From Hymenobacter oligotrophus (GTDB lineage: Bacteria > Bacteroidota > Bacteroidia > Cytophagales > Hymenobacteraceae), in contig NZ_CP032317.1 in assembly GCF_003574965.1 (NCBI RefSeq), positions 2,914,001 to 2,978,000 of the forward strand: a stretch of 64,000 nt of DNA. Direction: 5' to 3'. This document shows positions 17,222 to 26,625 of this stretch, piece by piece. The notes below the pieces were generated by a model, which did no database searches, was not told the origin of the DNA, and saw nothing but the letters and a program-made list of their open reading frames with translations. Within the stretch, counting starts at the first letter, position 1. Every line of letters begins with the position of its first letter. Position numbers and translations under genes: made by a program.

Positions 17222-17347
17222 ATGCCTACCAAAAAAACCGCTTCCGCTACCCACAAGAAAGAAGATCCGTGCTGGAAAGGCTACGAGCAAGAAGGCACCA
17301 AGAAGAAAGGGGGCAAAACCGTGCCCAACTGCGTTAAGAAAGACTAA
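17222..17347 (+). CDS. 41-residue Lys-rich protein with CWKGYEQ...GGKTVPNCV motif
   Basis: The ATG at 17222 opens a 41-codon frame that ends TAA at 17345-17347. The peptide has two cysteines in DPCWKGYEQEGTKKKGGKT and VPNCVKK. A similar CWKGY...GGKKVPNCV motif is, from memory, common in short stretches of phage structural proteins and in small bacterial proteins of unknown function. Because the motif is recognisable, the gene is likely real despite its size. A GC-rich hairpin follows 33 bases downstream. No function can be assigned. Confidence 0.7.
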   Translation: MPTKKTASATHKKEDPCWKGYEQEGTKKKGGKTVPNCVKKD

Positions 17348-17379
17348 GCCCCTCCGCGGGCACTTGTTGCATACACCCC

Positions 17380-17408
17380 AAAGCCCCTGCCGCTGGCAGG
17401 GGCTTTGG
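17380..17408 (+). terminator. Hairpin after the 41-residue gene
   Basis: CAAAGCCCCTGCC pairs with GGCAGGGGCTTTG around a tiny loop. There is no long T run, so termination strength is uncertain. Confidence 0.6.
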
Positions 17409-17431
17409 CGCACCTAGGGCCCTAGGTGCGC
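17408..17431. repeat. Perfect 24-base palindrome with two CCTAGG sites
   Basis: The sequence is exactly self-complementary over 24 bases (GCGCACCTAGGG and its mirror). It contains two CCTAGG words, one of which provides the TAG stop codon of the DUF6069 gene. Confidence 0.8.
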
Positions 17432-17859
17432 GCGCCGCGGCTAAACAACAGCCACACCACCCCGGCCGCTACCACGTGCATCAGGCCAAGCACCGCGACG
17501 CCGCTGGGGGTATTGCCGGGAATAGCAGCCGGCCCCGCCATCGAGAGCAGGCAAATGCCCACCACCACGATGGTAAATGCCTGCAGCGGCCGATCGGCCC
17601 ACCGAATGAGCGCCGCCATCAGCACGCCCCCCAGCAACGCAGGCACTACCGAGGCCATAACTACGTGCCCCGGGCCAATGGTGCCGCCGGTGGGTTCGCG
17701 CAGGTTGGTGGGGAGCAAGCCCGTGGCCGTGGCGGCGTAGTAAATACCGATGTTTAAGGCCGCCGCCACAAGGGCCGCAGCCGGCGCCAGCCACCATAGG
17801 GCACTAACGCGGCGCCCAGTGGCAGCTAATGATGTACGCTGCTGGTAAGTTGTTTCCAT
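17422..17859 (-). CDS. DUF6069-type four-helix membrane protein
   Basis: The 145-residue protein has four predicted membrane segments (about residues 22-46, 67-86, 95-112 and 118-140) and no signal peptide. Its length and layout fit the DUF6069 family of small bacterial membrane proteins, whose function is unknown. It stops with a TAG formed inside a CCTAGG palindrome. It is divergent from the metH unit. Confidence 0.7.
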   Translation of the reverse strand: METTYQQRTSLAATGRRVSALWWLAPAAALVAAALNIGIYYAATATGLLPTNLREPTGGTIGPGHVVMASVVPALLGGVLMAALIRWADRPLQAFTIVVVGICLLSMAGPAAIPGNTPSGVAVLGLMHVVAAGVVWLLFSRGART

Positions 17860-17955
17860 AGTACTCCGCCCGCTTCTCCTACCAATAATTTACAATTTAA
17901 TATTTATACTTTCAAATGATTTGCCTGCAATTGATGTTGAGCTACACGTGAGTTC

Positions 17956-17986
17956 TTGCAAAAGCTCGCAGCTGCCGCTATCTTCG
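17956..17986 (+). promoter_or_regulatory. Probable promoter of the metH riboswitch transcript
   Basis: A TTG at 17956-17958 and TATCTTCG at 17979-17986 (one mismatch from TAnnTTTG) are separated by 20 bases, the Bacteroidota spacing. The predicted start falls within a few bases of the riboswitch 5' end. Confidence 0.65.
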
Positions 17987-17990
17987 TGGT

Positions 17991-18103
17991 GCTTATCCAG
18001 AAAGACTGAGGGACTGGGCCCGACGACGTCTTAGCAACCGGCCATTGCGGCAAGGTGCTAACTCCCTTCCGAAGCCACTAAGCGGCGTTCGGAGAAGATG
18101 AGC
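17991..18103 (+). promoter_or_regulatory. SAM-I riboswitch (S-box) upstream of metH
   Basis: The closing P1 stem forms from GCTTATC (17991-17997) and GATGAGC (18097-18103). Inside are the conserved AGAAAGACTGAGGGACTGGG and CCCGACGA segments, the AGCAACC core at 18033-18039 and a P4 hairpin (TTCCGAAG with CGTTCGGAG). This is the S-box layout. It binds S-adenosylmethionine and lowers expression of the downstream methionine synthase when SAM is plentiful. Confidence 0.92.
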
Positions 18104-18130
18104 GGAACCAGAGCCCTCGCGGCCCCTAGG

Positions 18131-18171
18131 CTTTCCGGATACGCGCCCGCATCCATCGCTAATCCGGAAAG
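18131..18171 (+). promoter_or_regulatory. Hairpin just before the metH start (possible expression platform)
   Basis: A perfect 10-base stem (CTTTCCGGAT with ATCCGGAAAG) surrounds a 21-base loop and ends five bases before the metH ATG. It has no T run, so a translational rather than transcriptional switch is suggested. Confidence 0.5.
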
Positions 18172-18176
18172 ACCCC

Positions 18177-21100
18177 ATGCCTACTGTTCCCGCCTCCCCG
18201 CTTGCCGAGCTACTCGCCCGCCGTGTCATCGTGCTCGATGGCGCCATGGGCACCATGCTGCAGCGCCACCAGCTTACCGAAGATGATTTTCGGGGCGAGC
18301 GGTTTCGGGACCATCCCAAGCCCCTGCGCGGCAACAACGACTTGCTGTGTCTGACGCGCCCCGACGTGGTGCGCGGCGTGCACGCCGAGTACTTTGCCGC
18401 GGGCGCCGACCTGGTTGAAACCAACACGTTTTCGGGCACCACCATTGCGCAGGCCGACTACGCCCTCGAGCACATTGTGTACGAGCTGAACTACGAGGCC
18501 GCCCGGCTGGCCCGCTCGGCCGCCGACGAGTACAGCACGCCCGAGCGCCCGCGCTTTGTGGCCGGTGCCATTGGCCCCACCAACCGCACGGCCTCGCTTT
18601 CGCCCGATGTAAACCGCCCGGGCTTCCGCGCCATTTCCTTCGATGAGCTGGCTGTGGCCTACCTCGAGCAGATTAAGGGCTTGGTTGATGGCGGCGTGGA
18701 TGCCCTGCTGATCGAAACTATTTTCGACACGCTGAACGCCAAAGCCGCCTTGTTTGCCGCCCAACGCTTCTTCGACGAAGGCGGCCGCGTGGTGCCCATC
18801 ATGATTTCGGGCACCATCACCGATGCTTCGGGCCGCACCTTGTCGGGCCAAACGGTGGAGGCGTTCTGGAACTCCATGCGCCACCTGCCCATCCTGAGCA
18901 TCGGCCTGAACTGCGCCCTAGGTGCCAAGCAGCTGAAAGTATACCTGCAGGAGCTGAGCCGCCTAGCCGACTGCTACGTTTCGGCTTACCCCAACGCGGG
19001 CCTGCCCAACGCCTTCGGGGGCTACGACGAATCGGCCCAGGAATTTGCCGCCGTGCTAGAAGAATACCTGCAGGAAGGCCTCGTGAACGTGGTGGGCGGC
19101 TGCTGCGGCACCACGCCCCAGCACATTGCCGAGGCCGCAAAGCTCGTCGACCGCTACCCGCCGCGTAAAATCAATGATCAATTAACAGTGAGCAATGAAC
19201 AAGCGGCGGCCTTGAGCGGCATTGATCATTCTTCATTGCTCATTGCTCATTCAAAGAAGGCCACGCGCCTGAGCGGTTTGGAACCCCTGAACATTCACCC
19301 CGAGAGCCTGTTCGTGAATGTGGGCGAGCGGTGCAACGTGACGGGCTCGCGCGCCTTCGCCCGCCTGATTCGCTCGGGCCAGTTCGACGAGGCCGTGGCC
19401 GTAGCCCGCGCCCAGGTAGAAGGCGGCGCGCAGGTGCTCGACGTGAACATGGACGAAGGCCTGCTCGACTCGGTGGAGGCCATGACCAACTTCCTCAACC
19501 TGCTGGCCTCGGAGCCCGATGTGGCCCGCCTGCCCATCATGATCGACTCCTCGAAGTGGGAGGTGCTGGAAGCCGGCCTGAAGTGCACGCAAGGCAAGAG
19601 CATCGTCAACTCTATTTCGCTGAAAGAGGGCGAAGAAGTGTTTAAGCACCACGCCCGCTTGGTGCGCGCCTACGGCGCCGCGGTTATCGTAATGGCGTTC
19701 GACGAGCAGGGCCAGGCCGATAACTTCCAGCGCCGCATCGATATCTGCCAGCGCGCTTACCGCATCCTCACCGAGGAGGTAGGTTTCCCGCCCGAAGACA
19801 TCATTTTCGACCCGAACATCCTTACCGTCGGCACGGGCATCGAGGAGCACCGCCGCTACGCCATCGACTTTATCGAGGCGGTGCGCTGGATTAAGCAGCA
19901 CCTGCCCGGTGCCCTCACCAGCGGCGGCGTCAGCAACGTGTCGTTTGCTTTCCGCGGCAACGACCCCGTGCGCGAAGCCATCCATGCCGCGTTCTTGTAC
20001 CACGCCATCAAGGCCGGCTTGGATATGGGCATCGTGAACCCCAGCCAGCTGGCCGTGTACGACGAAGTGCCCAAGGACCTGCTCGAGGCCGTGGAAGACG
20101 TGTTGTTCGACCGCCGCGACGACGCCACCGAGCGACTGGTGCAGCTAGCCGACAAGCTCAGCCAAACCAAGGGCAGCGCCGCCGCCACGGTAGCCGAGGC
20201 CGAAGAGTGGCGCGGCTGGTCGGTGCAGAAGCGCTTGGAGCACGCTTTGGTAAAAGGCATTACCGACCACATCGAGGCCGATACCGAAGAAGCCCTGAAA
20301 CAGCTGCAGCGGCCGCTAGCCGTTATTGAAGGCCCGCTGATGGCCGGCATGACGGTAGTAGGCGACCTGTTCGGCGCGGGCAAAATGTTCTTGCCGCAGG
20401 TGGTAAAGTCGGCCCGCGTGATGAAGCGCGCGGTGGCTTGGCTAGAGCCCTACATGCAGGCCGAGCGCGACGCCGCCGCTGCCGACGGTGTGGGTCGCCA
20501 AACGGCCGGCAAAGTGTTGCTGGCCACCGTGAAGGGCGACGTGCACGACATCGGTAAAAACATTGTGGGCGTGGTGCTGGCTTGCAACAACTACGAGGTG
20601 ATTGACCTAGGCGTGATGGTGCCCCTGGAGAAAATCATCGACGAAGCCCAGCGCCTGCAGGCCGACATTGTGGGCCTCAGCGGCCTGATTACGCCCTCGC
20701 TCGATGAGATGGTGTACGTGGCGCAAGGCATGGAAAAGCGCGGCCTGCGCGTACCGCTGCTCATTGGTGGCGCCACCACCTCGCGCCTGCACACGGCCGT
20801 GCGCATTGCCCCTGCCTACAACGGCCCGGTAATTCACGTAAACGATGCCTCGCGTGCCGTGCCGGTGGCGTCGCAGCTGCTGGGCCTAGGGCGCGATGCC
20901 TACGCCAACGACGTGGCCCAGGAGTACCTGCAGCTGCGCGACGACCACGCCGGCCGCCAGCGCAACAAGGACTACGTAACCATTGAGGAAGCCCGCCGGC
21001 AGAAGTTTCAGGCCGATTGGGCGGCCGCCGACATCACCAAACCCAGCTTTTTGGGGGCGCAGGTGTTTGATGATTACCCGCTCACCGAGTTAGTGCCTTA

Positions 21101-21983
21101 CATCGACTGGACGCCCTTTTTCCATGCTTGGGAGCTGAAAGGCCGCTACCCGCGCATCCTCGACGACGCCACCTACGGCGAGGCGGCCCGCAAGCTGTTT
21201 GCCGATGCGCAGGCGCTGCTGCAGCGCATCATCGACGAAAAGCTGCTCACGGCCCGCGCCACGGTGGGCTTCTGGCCGGCCAACACCTTCGATTCGGACA
21301 CCATCGAGATTTACGCCGACGACAGCCGCGAGCAAGTGCTGGCCCAAACCTTCACGCTGCGGCAGCAAAGCCTGAAAGCGCCGGGCCTGCCCTACTTTGC
21401 CTTCTCCGATTTTCTGGCTCCCAAAGACTCGGGCCGCCACGATTACCTAGGCGGCTTTGCCGTAACGGCCGGTATCGGGCTCGATGAGCTGGTAGCCGAG
21501 TTTGAAGCGCAACACGACGACTACTCGGCTATTCTGGCCAAAGCCCTGGCCGACCGCTTGGCCGAGGCCATGGCCGAGCGCCTGCACGAGCGCGTGCGCC
21601 GTGAGCTGTGGGGCTACGCGCCGCAAGAGCACTTCAGCAACGAAGCCCTCATCAAGGAAGAATACCGTGGTATTCGTCCGGCGCCCGGATACCCCGGCTG
21701 CCCCGACCACACCGAGAAGATTACCTTGTTCCAGCTGCTCGGCAACAACGACACGGGCATTTCGCTCACCGAAAACCTGGCCATGTACCCCACGGCTTCG
21801 GTGAGTGGTTTCTATTACGCCCACCCCGATGCGCGCTACTTCGGCCTAGGTCGGATTGGCAAGGATCAGGTGGAGGACTTAGCCCGCCGCAAGGGCATGC
21901 CCTTCGCCGAGTTGGAGCGGTGGTTGTCGCCGAACCTAAACTACGAACCCACTGCTGCCGAACCGGTAACCGCTGCTAACTAG
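18177..21983 (+). CDS. metH: Cobalamin-dependent methionine synthase
   Basis: The 1268-residue protein has all four MetH modules. The homocysteine domain (about 1-325) has zinc ligands Cys246, Cys309 and Cys310. The pterin-binding domain (about 375-640) starts with [13 protein letters not shown]. The B12 domain carries DVHDIGKN, His790 being the lower axial cobalt ligand. The C-terminal reactivation domain (about 950-1250) contains the SAM-binding [12 protein letters not shown]. It methylates homocysteine from methyltetrahydrofolate in the cytoplasm. An unusual stretch (residues about 331-361) between the first two domains is encoded by an AT-richer inverted repeat. A SAM-I riboswitch precedes the gene, and metF follows 55 bases downstream. 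Confidence 0.97.
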   Translation: MPTVPASPLAELLARRVIVLDGAMGTMLQRHQLTEDDFRGERFRDHPKPLRGNNDLLCLTRPDVVRGVHAEYFAAGADLVETNTFSGTTIAQADYALEHIVYELNYEAARLARSAADEYSTPERPRFVAGAIGPTNRTASLSPDVNRPGFRAISFDELAVAYLEQIKGLVDGGVDALLIETIFDTLNAKAALFAAQRFFDEGGRVVPIMISGTITDASGRTLSGQTVEAFWNSMRHLPILSIGLNCALGAKQLKVYLQELSRLADCYVSAYPNAGLPNAFGGYDESAQEFAAVLEEYLQEGLVNVVGGCCGTTPQHIAEAAKLVDRYPPRKINDQLTVSNEQAAALSGIDHSSLLIAHSKKATRLSGLEPLNIHPESLFVNVGERCNVTGSRAFARLIRSGQFDEAVAVARAQVEGGAQVLDVNMDEGLLDSVEAMTNFLNLLASEPDVARLPIMIDSSKWEVLEAGLKCTQGKSIVNSISLKEGEEVFKHHARLVRAYGAAVIVMAFDEQGQADNFQRRIDICQRAYRILTEEVGFPPEDIIFDPNILTVGTGIEEHRRYAIDFIEAVRWIKQHLPGALTSGGVSNVSFAFRGNDPVREAIHAAFLYHAIKAGLDMGIVNPSQLAVYDEVPKDLLEAVEDVLFDRRDDATERLVQLADKLSQTKGSAAATVAEAEEWRGWSVQKRLEHALVKGITDHIEADTEEALKQLQRPLAVIEGPLMAGMTVVGDLFGAGKMFLPQVVKSARVMKRAVAWLEPYMQAERDAAAADGVGRQTAGKVLLATVKGDVHDIGKNIVGVVLACNNYEVIDLGVMVPLEKIIDEAQRLQADIVGLSGLITPSLDEMVYVAQGMEKRGLRVPLLIGGATTSRLHTAVRIAPAYNGPVIHVNDASRAVPVASQLLGLGRDAYANDVAQEYLQLRDDHAGRQRNKDYVTIEEARRQKFQADWAAADITKPSFLGAQVFDDYPLTELVPYIDWTPFFHAWELKGRYPRILDDATYGEAARKLFADAQALLQRIIDEKLLTARATVGFWPANTFDSDTIEIYADDSREQVLAQTFTLRQQSLKAPGLPYFAFSDFLAPKDSGRHDYLGGFAVTAGIGLDELVAEFEAQHDDYSAILAKALADRLAEAMAERLHERVRRELWGYAPQEHFSNEALIKEEYRGIRPAPGYPGCPDHTEKITLFQLLGNNDTGISLTENLAMYPTASVSGFYYAHPDARYFGLGRIGKDQVEDLARRKGMPFAELERWLSPNLNYEPTAAEPVTAAN
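19168..19258. repeat. In-frame inverted repeat inside the metH linker
   Basis: This segment is AT-rich compared with the gene. AATGATCAATTAACAGTGAG, then CAATGAA (from 19173) is an imperfect reverse complement of ATTGATCATTCTTCATTGCT and CATTGCTCATT near its 3' end. It encodes about 31 residues ([10 protein letters not shown] to LLIAHSKK) with no counterpart expected in MetH. It resembles low-complexity intergenic inverted repeats elsewhere in the window. Confidence 0.65.
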
Positions 21984-22038
21984 CCGGCTTGCTGCTCCTT
22001 ACCCTCGGGGGCGCGCTACGCCCTGCTTTTCACTAACT

Positions 22039-22995
22039 ATGAAAGTTACCGACCACTTAGCCCAAGCCAACGGCAAAACCCTTTTCTCGTTTGAGGTGCT
22101 GCCGCCGCGCAAGGGCGAAAACATCCAGACGCTGTTCTCGAACATCGAGCCGCTGCTGGAGTTTAAGCCGCCGTTTATCGACGTAACGTACCACCGCGAG
22201 GAATACGTGTACCGCCAGCGCGCAGCCGGCTTGCTCGAGAAGATTACCACCCGCAAGCGCCCCGGCACGGTAGGCATTTGCGCGGCCATCAAAAACCGCT
22301 TCGATGTGGACACGGTACCGCACCTGATTTGCGGCGGCTTCTCGCGCGAGGAGACGGAAAATGCCCTCATCGACCTGCACTTTCTGGGCATCGACAACGT
22401 GCTGGCGTTGCGCGGCGACCCCATTAAATCGGAGCCGGGCTTTGTAGCGCACCCCAACGGCCACGCCTACGCCTGCGAGCTGATCGGGCAGGTTTCGGCC
22501 ATGAACGGCGGCCGTTACCTCGACGAGGAGCAGGTTGATTCGGCGGCTACGAGCTTTTGCATCGGCACGGCGGGCTACCCCGAAAAGCACTTCGAGGCCC
22601 CGAATCTGAACACCGATATGCGCTACCTGAAGCAAAAAATCGACTGCGGCGCCGACTACATCGTGACGCAGATGTTCTTCGATAACCAGAAGTTTTTCGG
22701 TTTCGTGGACAAGTGCCGGCAGGCGGGCATTACGGCGCCCATTATTCCGGGTCTGAAGCCGCTGACTTCCAAAAAACAGCTAACCATGCTACCGCGCACG
22801 TTTTACCTGAACCTGCCCGAAGAGCTGGTAGAAGCTGTGGCCCAGTGCCGCGACGACGCCGATGCCCGCGAGGTAGGCATTGAATGGTGCATTCAGCAAA
22901 GCCGCGAGCTGATGGCCGCCGGCGTGCCCTGCCTGCACTACTACAGCATGGGCAAATCGGAAGCCGTGCGGCGCGTGGCGGCCGAGCTTTTCTAA
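22039..22995 (+). CDS. metF: 5,10-methylenetetrahydrofolate reductase
   Basis: The 318-residue protein shows MetF blocks: FSFEVLPPRKGE with the catalytic Glu (residues 17-28), IDVTYH, ALRGDP and a flavin-binding region, and DYIVTQMFFDN. It is an FAD enzyme that makes 5-methyltetrahydrofolate, the methyl donor for MetH. It follows metH by 55 bases on the same strand with no terminator between, so the two are probably co-transcribed under the SAM riboswitch. A hairpin closes the unit at 23016-23048. Confidence 0.96.
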   Translation: MKVTDHLAQANGKTLFSFEVLPPRKGENIQTLFSNIEPLLEFKPPFIDVTYHREEYVYRQRAAGLLEKITTRKRPGTVGICAAIKNRFDVDTVPHLICGGFSREETENALIDLHFLGIDNVLALRGDPIKSEPGFVAHPNGHAYACELIGQVSAMNGGRYLDEEQVDSAATSFCIGTAGYPEKHFEAPNLNTDMRYLKQKIDCGADYIVTQMFFDNQKFFGFVDKCRQAGITAPIIPGLKPLTSKKQLTMLPRTFYLNLPEELVEAVAQCRDDADAREVGIEWCIQQSRELMAAGVPCLHYYSMGKSEAVRRVAAELF

Positions 22996-23015
22996 CTGTC
23001 CTGCTTTTTGTGGCT

Positions 23016-23048
23016 AGCCCCGGCCCGCTGCAAGAGCGGACCGGGGCT
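23016..23048 (+). terminator. Hairpin after metF
   Basis: AGCCCCGGCCCGCT pairs with AGCGGACCGGGGCT with one mismatch around a 5-base loop. The T run that follows is weak. Confidence 0.6.
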
Positions 23049-23162
23049 GCTTGTTGCTGCCGGGTCCGCCGCCACCTAGGGTAGCACGCCGGAGGTTTGC
23101 CCCCGCCGGTGCGACCAAAGCCTGCCGATTTGCGTTATAAGCCGAGCCAGCTTTTGCGTTTT

Positions 23163-23654
23163 ATGTCAGCCGACCGCCAGCAACAACTCGATGAGCTTTT
23201 TACGCGCCTGCGTACGGCTACGGCGCCGCTCGAAATAGAGGCCCTGCAGCAAGGCATTTGGCAATTGTGGCTCGAAACCGACGACCAAGCCCTGAACAAG
23301 CGCCTCGAAGAAGGAATGCGCGCCATGGCCGCCGGCGACTACACCAAGGCCATCGACGACTTTACTTGGCTGGTGGAAAAGCGCCCCGAGTTTGCCGAAG
23401 GCTGGAACAAGCGCGCCACCGCCCATTACCTGCGCGGCGAGTACAAAGCTTCGCTGGCCGACGTGGCCCACGCCCTCGAGCGCGAGCCCCGGCACTTCGG
23501 GGCGTTGTCGGGCAAAGCCACCATCCAGCGCATGGTAGGCGACGACCGCGGCGCCCTGCGCACGCTGCGCCGCCTGAGCGCGCTGTGCCCCAACTTTCCG
23601 GGTTTGCAGGCCCAACTGCACGATTTGCAAAACCGCCTCGACGACCCGCTGTAA
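23163..23654 (+). CDS. Small TPR-repeat protein
   Basis: The protein is 163 residues from the ATG at 23163; a TTG start 22 codons upstream is possible but less likely. It has no signal peptide. Three consecutive helix-turn-helix units (about residues 50-150) match the tetratricopeptide pattern, for example MAAGDYTKAIDDFTWLVEKR and YLRGEYKASLADVAHALERE. TPR proteins serve as protein-protein docking surfaces. The partner is unknown. The gene is a single transcription unit as far as can be seen. Confidence 0.8.
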   Translation: MSADRQQQLDELFTRLRTATAPLEIEALQQGIWQLWLETDDQALNKRLEEGMRAMAAGDYTKAIDDFTWLVEKRPEFAEGWNKRATAHYLRGEYKASLADVAHALEREPRHFGALSGKATIQRMVGDDRGALRTLRRLSALCPNFPGLQAQLHDLQNRLDDPL

Positions 23655-23833
23655 ATATTTTGTGTATCATTCCGGGATTACCGAAGCTTGTCTTCCGCAG
23701 AAAAAGTGTAATTTCAGTATCCAATGATTTGCTAATAGCAGCAAATCGGCAGATTAAAGGCTTTTTCTAAGAACAGACTTCAACCATCCAAAGTATAACT
23801 TATCTGGGTTTGCTTTGGCTATTACTACCGTCT

Positions 23834-24415
23834 ATGACAACACGCTTACTCTTCATTGCTCTACTGTGTTGTGCCTCGGCTGCTGTGCAAGCCCAAGGAC
23901 GCGTGCGCCAAACCGACCTCGACAGCGGACGCGTTGAAAAAGGCCAGAAAGTAGGCGAATGGACCTACTACGCCTTTACGGGCAGCGGCCGCAAGGTGCT
24001 GGTACAACGCTACGACTACGACCGCAAACGATTGCTGTACTTCCGCAAGCCCGATGAGCACCCTTACCGGCACCAGGTAGCAGGCAACTGGCAAAGCGGC
24101 TACCTCGAACGCCCACCGCTGTACATCGGCGGCGATGGGGCCCTCTCCACGTACATGCGCCAGCTGCAGTACCCCACCCAGGCCCGCACCAAAAACGTGC
24201 AGGGGCGCGTGGTGGTGCGCTTTGTTATCGACACCCTCGGCATGGCCAGCAATTACCAAGTGCTAACCGGCATCGGTGCGGGCTGCGACGAGGAAGCCCT
24301 GCGCGTGGCGCGCTCCATTCCGCACGAGTGGATTCCGGGCCGCAAGGACGGCCGCGCCGTGCCCGTGGAGTACGAGCTGCCGTTTACCTTCCGGATAACC
24401 CAAGCTGCCAACTAA
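23834..24415 (+). CDS. Secreted TonB C-terminal domain protein
   Basis: The protein is 193 residues from the ATG at 23834, with a signal peptide (about 1-22, ending VQAQ). The C-terminal part (about 100-190) has the TonB fold: LQYPTQARTKNVQGRVVVRFVIDTLG and EEALRVARSIPHEWIPGRKDGRAVPVEYELPFTFR. The N-terminal part contains a GEWTYY motif reminiscent of MORN-like antitoxin-type repeats. It has no membrane anchor of the classical TonB kind, so it is likely a soluble periplasmic protein rather than the energy coupler. Function unknown. Confidence 0.82.
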   Translation: MTTRLLFIALLCCASAAVQAQGRVRQTDLDSGRVEKGQKVGEWTYYAFTGSGRKVLVQRYDYDRKRLLYFRKPDEHPYRHQVAGNWQSGYLERPPLYIGGDGALSTYMRQLQYPTQARTKNVQGRVVVRFVIDTLGMASNYQVLTGIGAGCDEEALRVARSIPHEWIPGRKDGRAVPVEYELPFTFRITQAAN

Positions 24416-24465
24416 CGCAGCGGGCGGCAGCATCCTGCATGGCAGAGTTTGCGTAAACTTCGGCC

Positions 24466-25035
24466 ATGAAACCCTCTGCCGCCCCTGCCTTTTTTTGCGT
24501 TGGCCGCGCCGCCCTGCTTGCCGGGGTTGCCCTGCTGATGGCTGCCTGCGATACCACGCCGCGCGAGCGGCAAGACATCGTGAAGGACAGCGCCCGCAAG
24601 CTCGATACCCTCGCCGACAAAGCCGGCGTTGCCCTAAAGCGGGCCAGCAACCGCGCCGCCCGTTTCGATTCGGTATCGAAAACGCGCAGCCGCCAACCCC
24701 TCGACAACTCAGCCGCCAGCCAGTTTACGGAGGAGCTGCTGGGCAGCTACGCCAACATTGGGCAACTAACTGTGCCGGAACTAGTCCCCGCCTACACCCA
24801 ATTGCTGCGCCAAACCCGCGACAAACGCCGAACCTGGACGCAGCGCGACTGGGACTACGCTACGGCCGTGTTCCGCCAGCTCAACGACCAGTACCGGGCC
24901 CTGCGCCTGGATTTGCCAGCCAACCAGGAATTCCGCATTAAGGCCCTGCAAACCGAGTTTACGGCCCTCGAAGCGGGCCGCGACATAAAGGATTTGCGCG
25001 AGGCCGTGCGCGACAAACCTGCCGACGCGCGTTAG
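24466..25035 (+). CDS. Lipoprotein of unknown function
   Basis: The 189-residue protein has a lipoprotein signal with lipobox LMAAC (Cys28). The mature part is mostly predicted helix, rich in Arg, Lys, Asp and Gln, with no known motif. It lies 50 bases after the TonB-C gene on the same strand, with a strong terminator downstream, so the two may form a small operon. A role in the periplasmic leaflet of the outer or inner membrane is all that can be inferred. Confidence 0.78.
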   Translation: MKPSAAPAFFCVGRAALLAGVALLMAACDTTPRERQDIVKDSARKLDTLADKAGVALKRASNRAARFDSVSKTRSRQPLDNSAASQFTEELLGSYANIGQLTVPELVPAYTQLLRQTRDKRRTWTQRDWDYATAVFRQLNDQYRALRLDLPANQEFRIKALQTEFTALEAGRDIKDLREAVRDKPADAR

Positions 25036-25059
25036 CGCAACCTAGGCTGTGCCCACCAG

Positions 25060-25090
25060 AGCCCCGCTGCGCGCGGGGCTTTTCTTTTTG
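25060..25090 (+). terminator. Terminator after the lipoprotein gene
   Basis: AGCCCCGC pairs with GCGGGGCT around a short GC loop and is followed by TTTCTTTTT. Confidence 0.88.
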
Positions 25091-25098
25091 CTTGCCCC

Positions 25099-26625
25099 AT
25101 GCCCCGTTTGTTTGCTTGCTGCCTGACAGCCCTGCTACTAACAATTGGCCTGGCCGACCTAGGGCTGGCCCAAAACCTACCGCGCTTGCTCGAGCGGGCC
25201 GAAGTGGTGCCCGCCCAAGAGCTTTGGCTGGAACCCGGCGACCGGCTGCAGCTGCGCGCCAAGGCTGCACCCGGCGCCCGTGTTACCACCTCCTGGGGCC
25301 TCGCGCTGCCCGAGCTGCACCCCAGCATGGCGGGCGGTCAAACGGGTATCTACCAGGTAAGCTACGTGGTGCGTCCCGGCGATACGCTCAACAACCGCCG
25401 CATTAAATTGTACGCCCAGCTGCCCAACGGCCGCCGCGATTCGCTGCTCACCGGCACTGCCGTGCGCGTGCTCGACCCCAACGTGCCGCAGCTGGCCCGC
25501 ACCCGCGGTCCTTTGGCCTACCTCAACTACGGTTTGGGCGAAGACCGACTGGGCGGCGCCAAACTCGGCTACCTCGACTCCCTGGTGCTGCTGCACGTAA
25601 CCGGGCGCGTGGGTGGCCAGTACCGCGTGCGCTTGGCCGAAAATCAAACGGCCTGGGTGCCGCTGGAGGTGGCTCGGCTGCTGCCGCCCGGGGGTTTGGT
25701 GCCGCAGGCGCTTACGGGCTCGTGGAGCGTGAGCGGCGATGCGCAGTACGACTACGTGCGCGTGAGCTTGCCCGAACGCCTGCCCTACCGCTCGCAACTG
25801 CTGTCCGAACCCGCTCGGCTGGTAATCGACGTATTTGGGGCCACCTCCAATACCAACTGGATAACCCAGCGCGCCGGCTTGCAGGAAATTGAAAACGTTT
25901 ACTACGAGCAGCCCCAGCCCGATGTGTTTCGCATCATCATCGACCTGAAACACGCCCAAAGCTGGGGCTACGCCGTGGGCTACCAGGGCAATACGCTTAC
26001 CATACGGGTGCGGCGCCCGCCTGCCCGGCTGCAACTTAAGGGCCTGACGGTGGCCGTAGACGCGGGCCACGGCGGCGACAACCACGGTGCAGTAGGCGCC
26101 ACCGGCGCCAAAGAGAAAGACCTGACGCTGGCCATTGCCCAACGCCTGCGCCAGGCACTGGAGCAGCAAGGCGCTACCGTGCTGATGACGCGCGATGCCG
26201 ACGTGAGCCTCGACAACGGCGCACGCGTGCTGCGGCTGCGCCAAGCCATGCCGCACCTGCTCGTAAGCGTGCACATCAACTCCGCGGGCTCCCCGGCCGC
26301 CAAAGGCACCGCCACTTTTTACCGCTACGTGGGCTTTCGGCCGCTTTCGCAGGCCATTTACCAGGAGCTGCTGAAAACCGGCCTAGCGCCGTGGGGCAAC
26401 GTGGGCGCGTTCAACTTTGCCCTGAACGGGCCCACCGAATTCCCGAACGTGCTGGTGGAAACGGCGTTCGTCTCGAACCCCGACGATGAACGGCGCCTCA
26501 TCGACCCCGCGTTTCAGCAAGAAGTGGCCGAGCGCATTGCCGCCGGCTTAGAGCGGTTCCTGAAAGAAACCCGCGCCCGCGGACCTAGGGGCTGGTGGCG
26601 CAAGCAACCCGCGCTGGCTAGGTAA
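25099..26625 (+). CDS. N-acetylmuramoyl-L-alanine amidase (Amidase_3) with N-terminal domains
   Basis: The 508-residue protein begins with a signal peptide (about 1-24). About 290 residues of beta-rich, AMIN/SH3-like sequence follow. The C-terminal Amidase_3 domain (about 315-490) has zinc-site motifs VAVDAGHGG, the Glu in KEKDLTLA, SVHIN and the catalytic Glu in NVLVETAFVSN. It cleaves the amide bond between MurNAc and the peptide stem during cell separation or wall turnover. It lacks the regulatory helix insertion that some AmiC enzymes use, as far as can be seen. The gene is single and converges on tamL. Confidence 0.92.
   Translation: MPRLFACCLTALLLTIGLADLGLAQNLPRLLERAEVVPAQELWLEPGDRLQLRAKAAPGARVTTSWGLALPELHPSMAGGQTGIYQVSYVVRPGDTLNNRRIKLYAQLPNGRRDSLLTGTAVRVLDPNVPQLARTRGPLAYLNYGLGEDRLGGAKLGYLDSLVLLHVTGRVGGQYRVRLAENQTAWVPLEVARLLPPGGLVPQALTGSWSVSGDAQYDYVRVSLPERLPYRSQLLSEPARLVIDVFGATSNTNWITQRAGLQEIENVYYEQPQPDVFRIIIDLKHAQSWGYAVGYQGNTLTIRVRRPPARLQLKGLTVAVDAGHGGDNHGAVGATGAKEKDLTLAIAQRLRQALEQQGATVLMTRDADVSLDNGARVLRLRQAMPHLLVSVHINSAGSPAAKGTATFYRYVGFRPLSQAIYQELLKTGLAPWGNVGAFNFALNGPTEFPNVLVETAFVSNPDDERRLIDPAFQQEVAERIAAGLERFLKETRARGPRGWWRKQPALAR

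Noticed and set aside
17222-17431. Phage remnant suggested by the CWKGY motif and palindrome
   Set aside because: No integrase, structural gene or att-like duplication is nearby.
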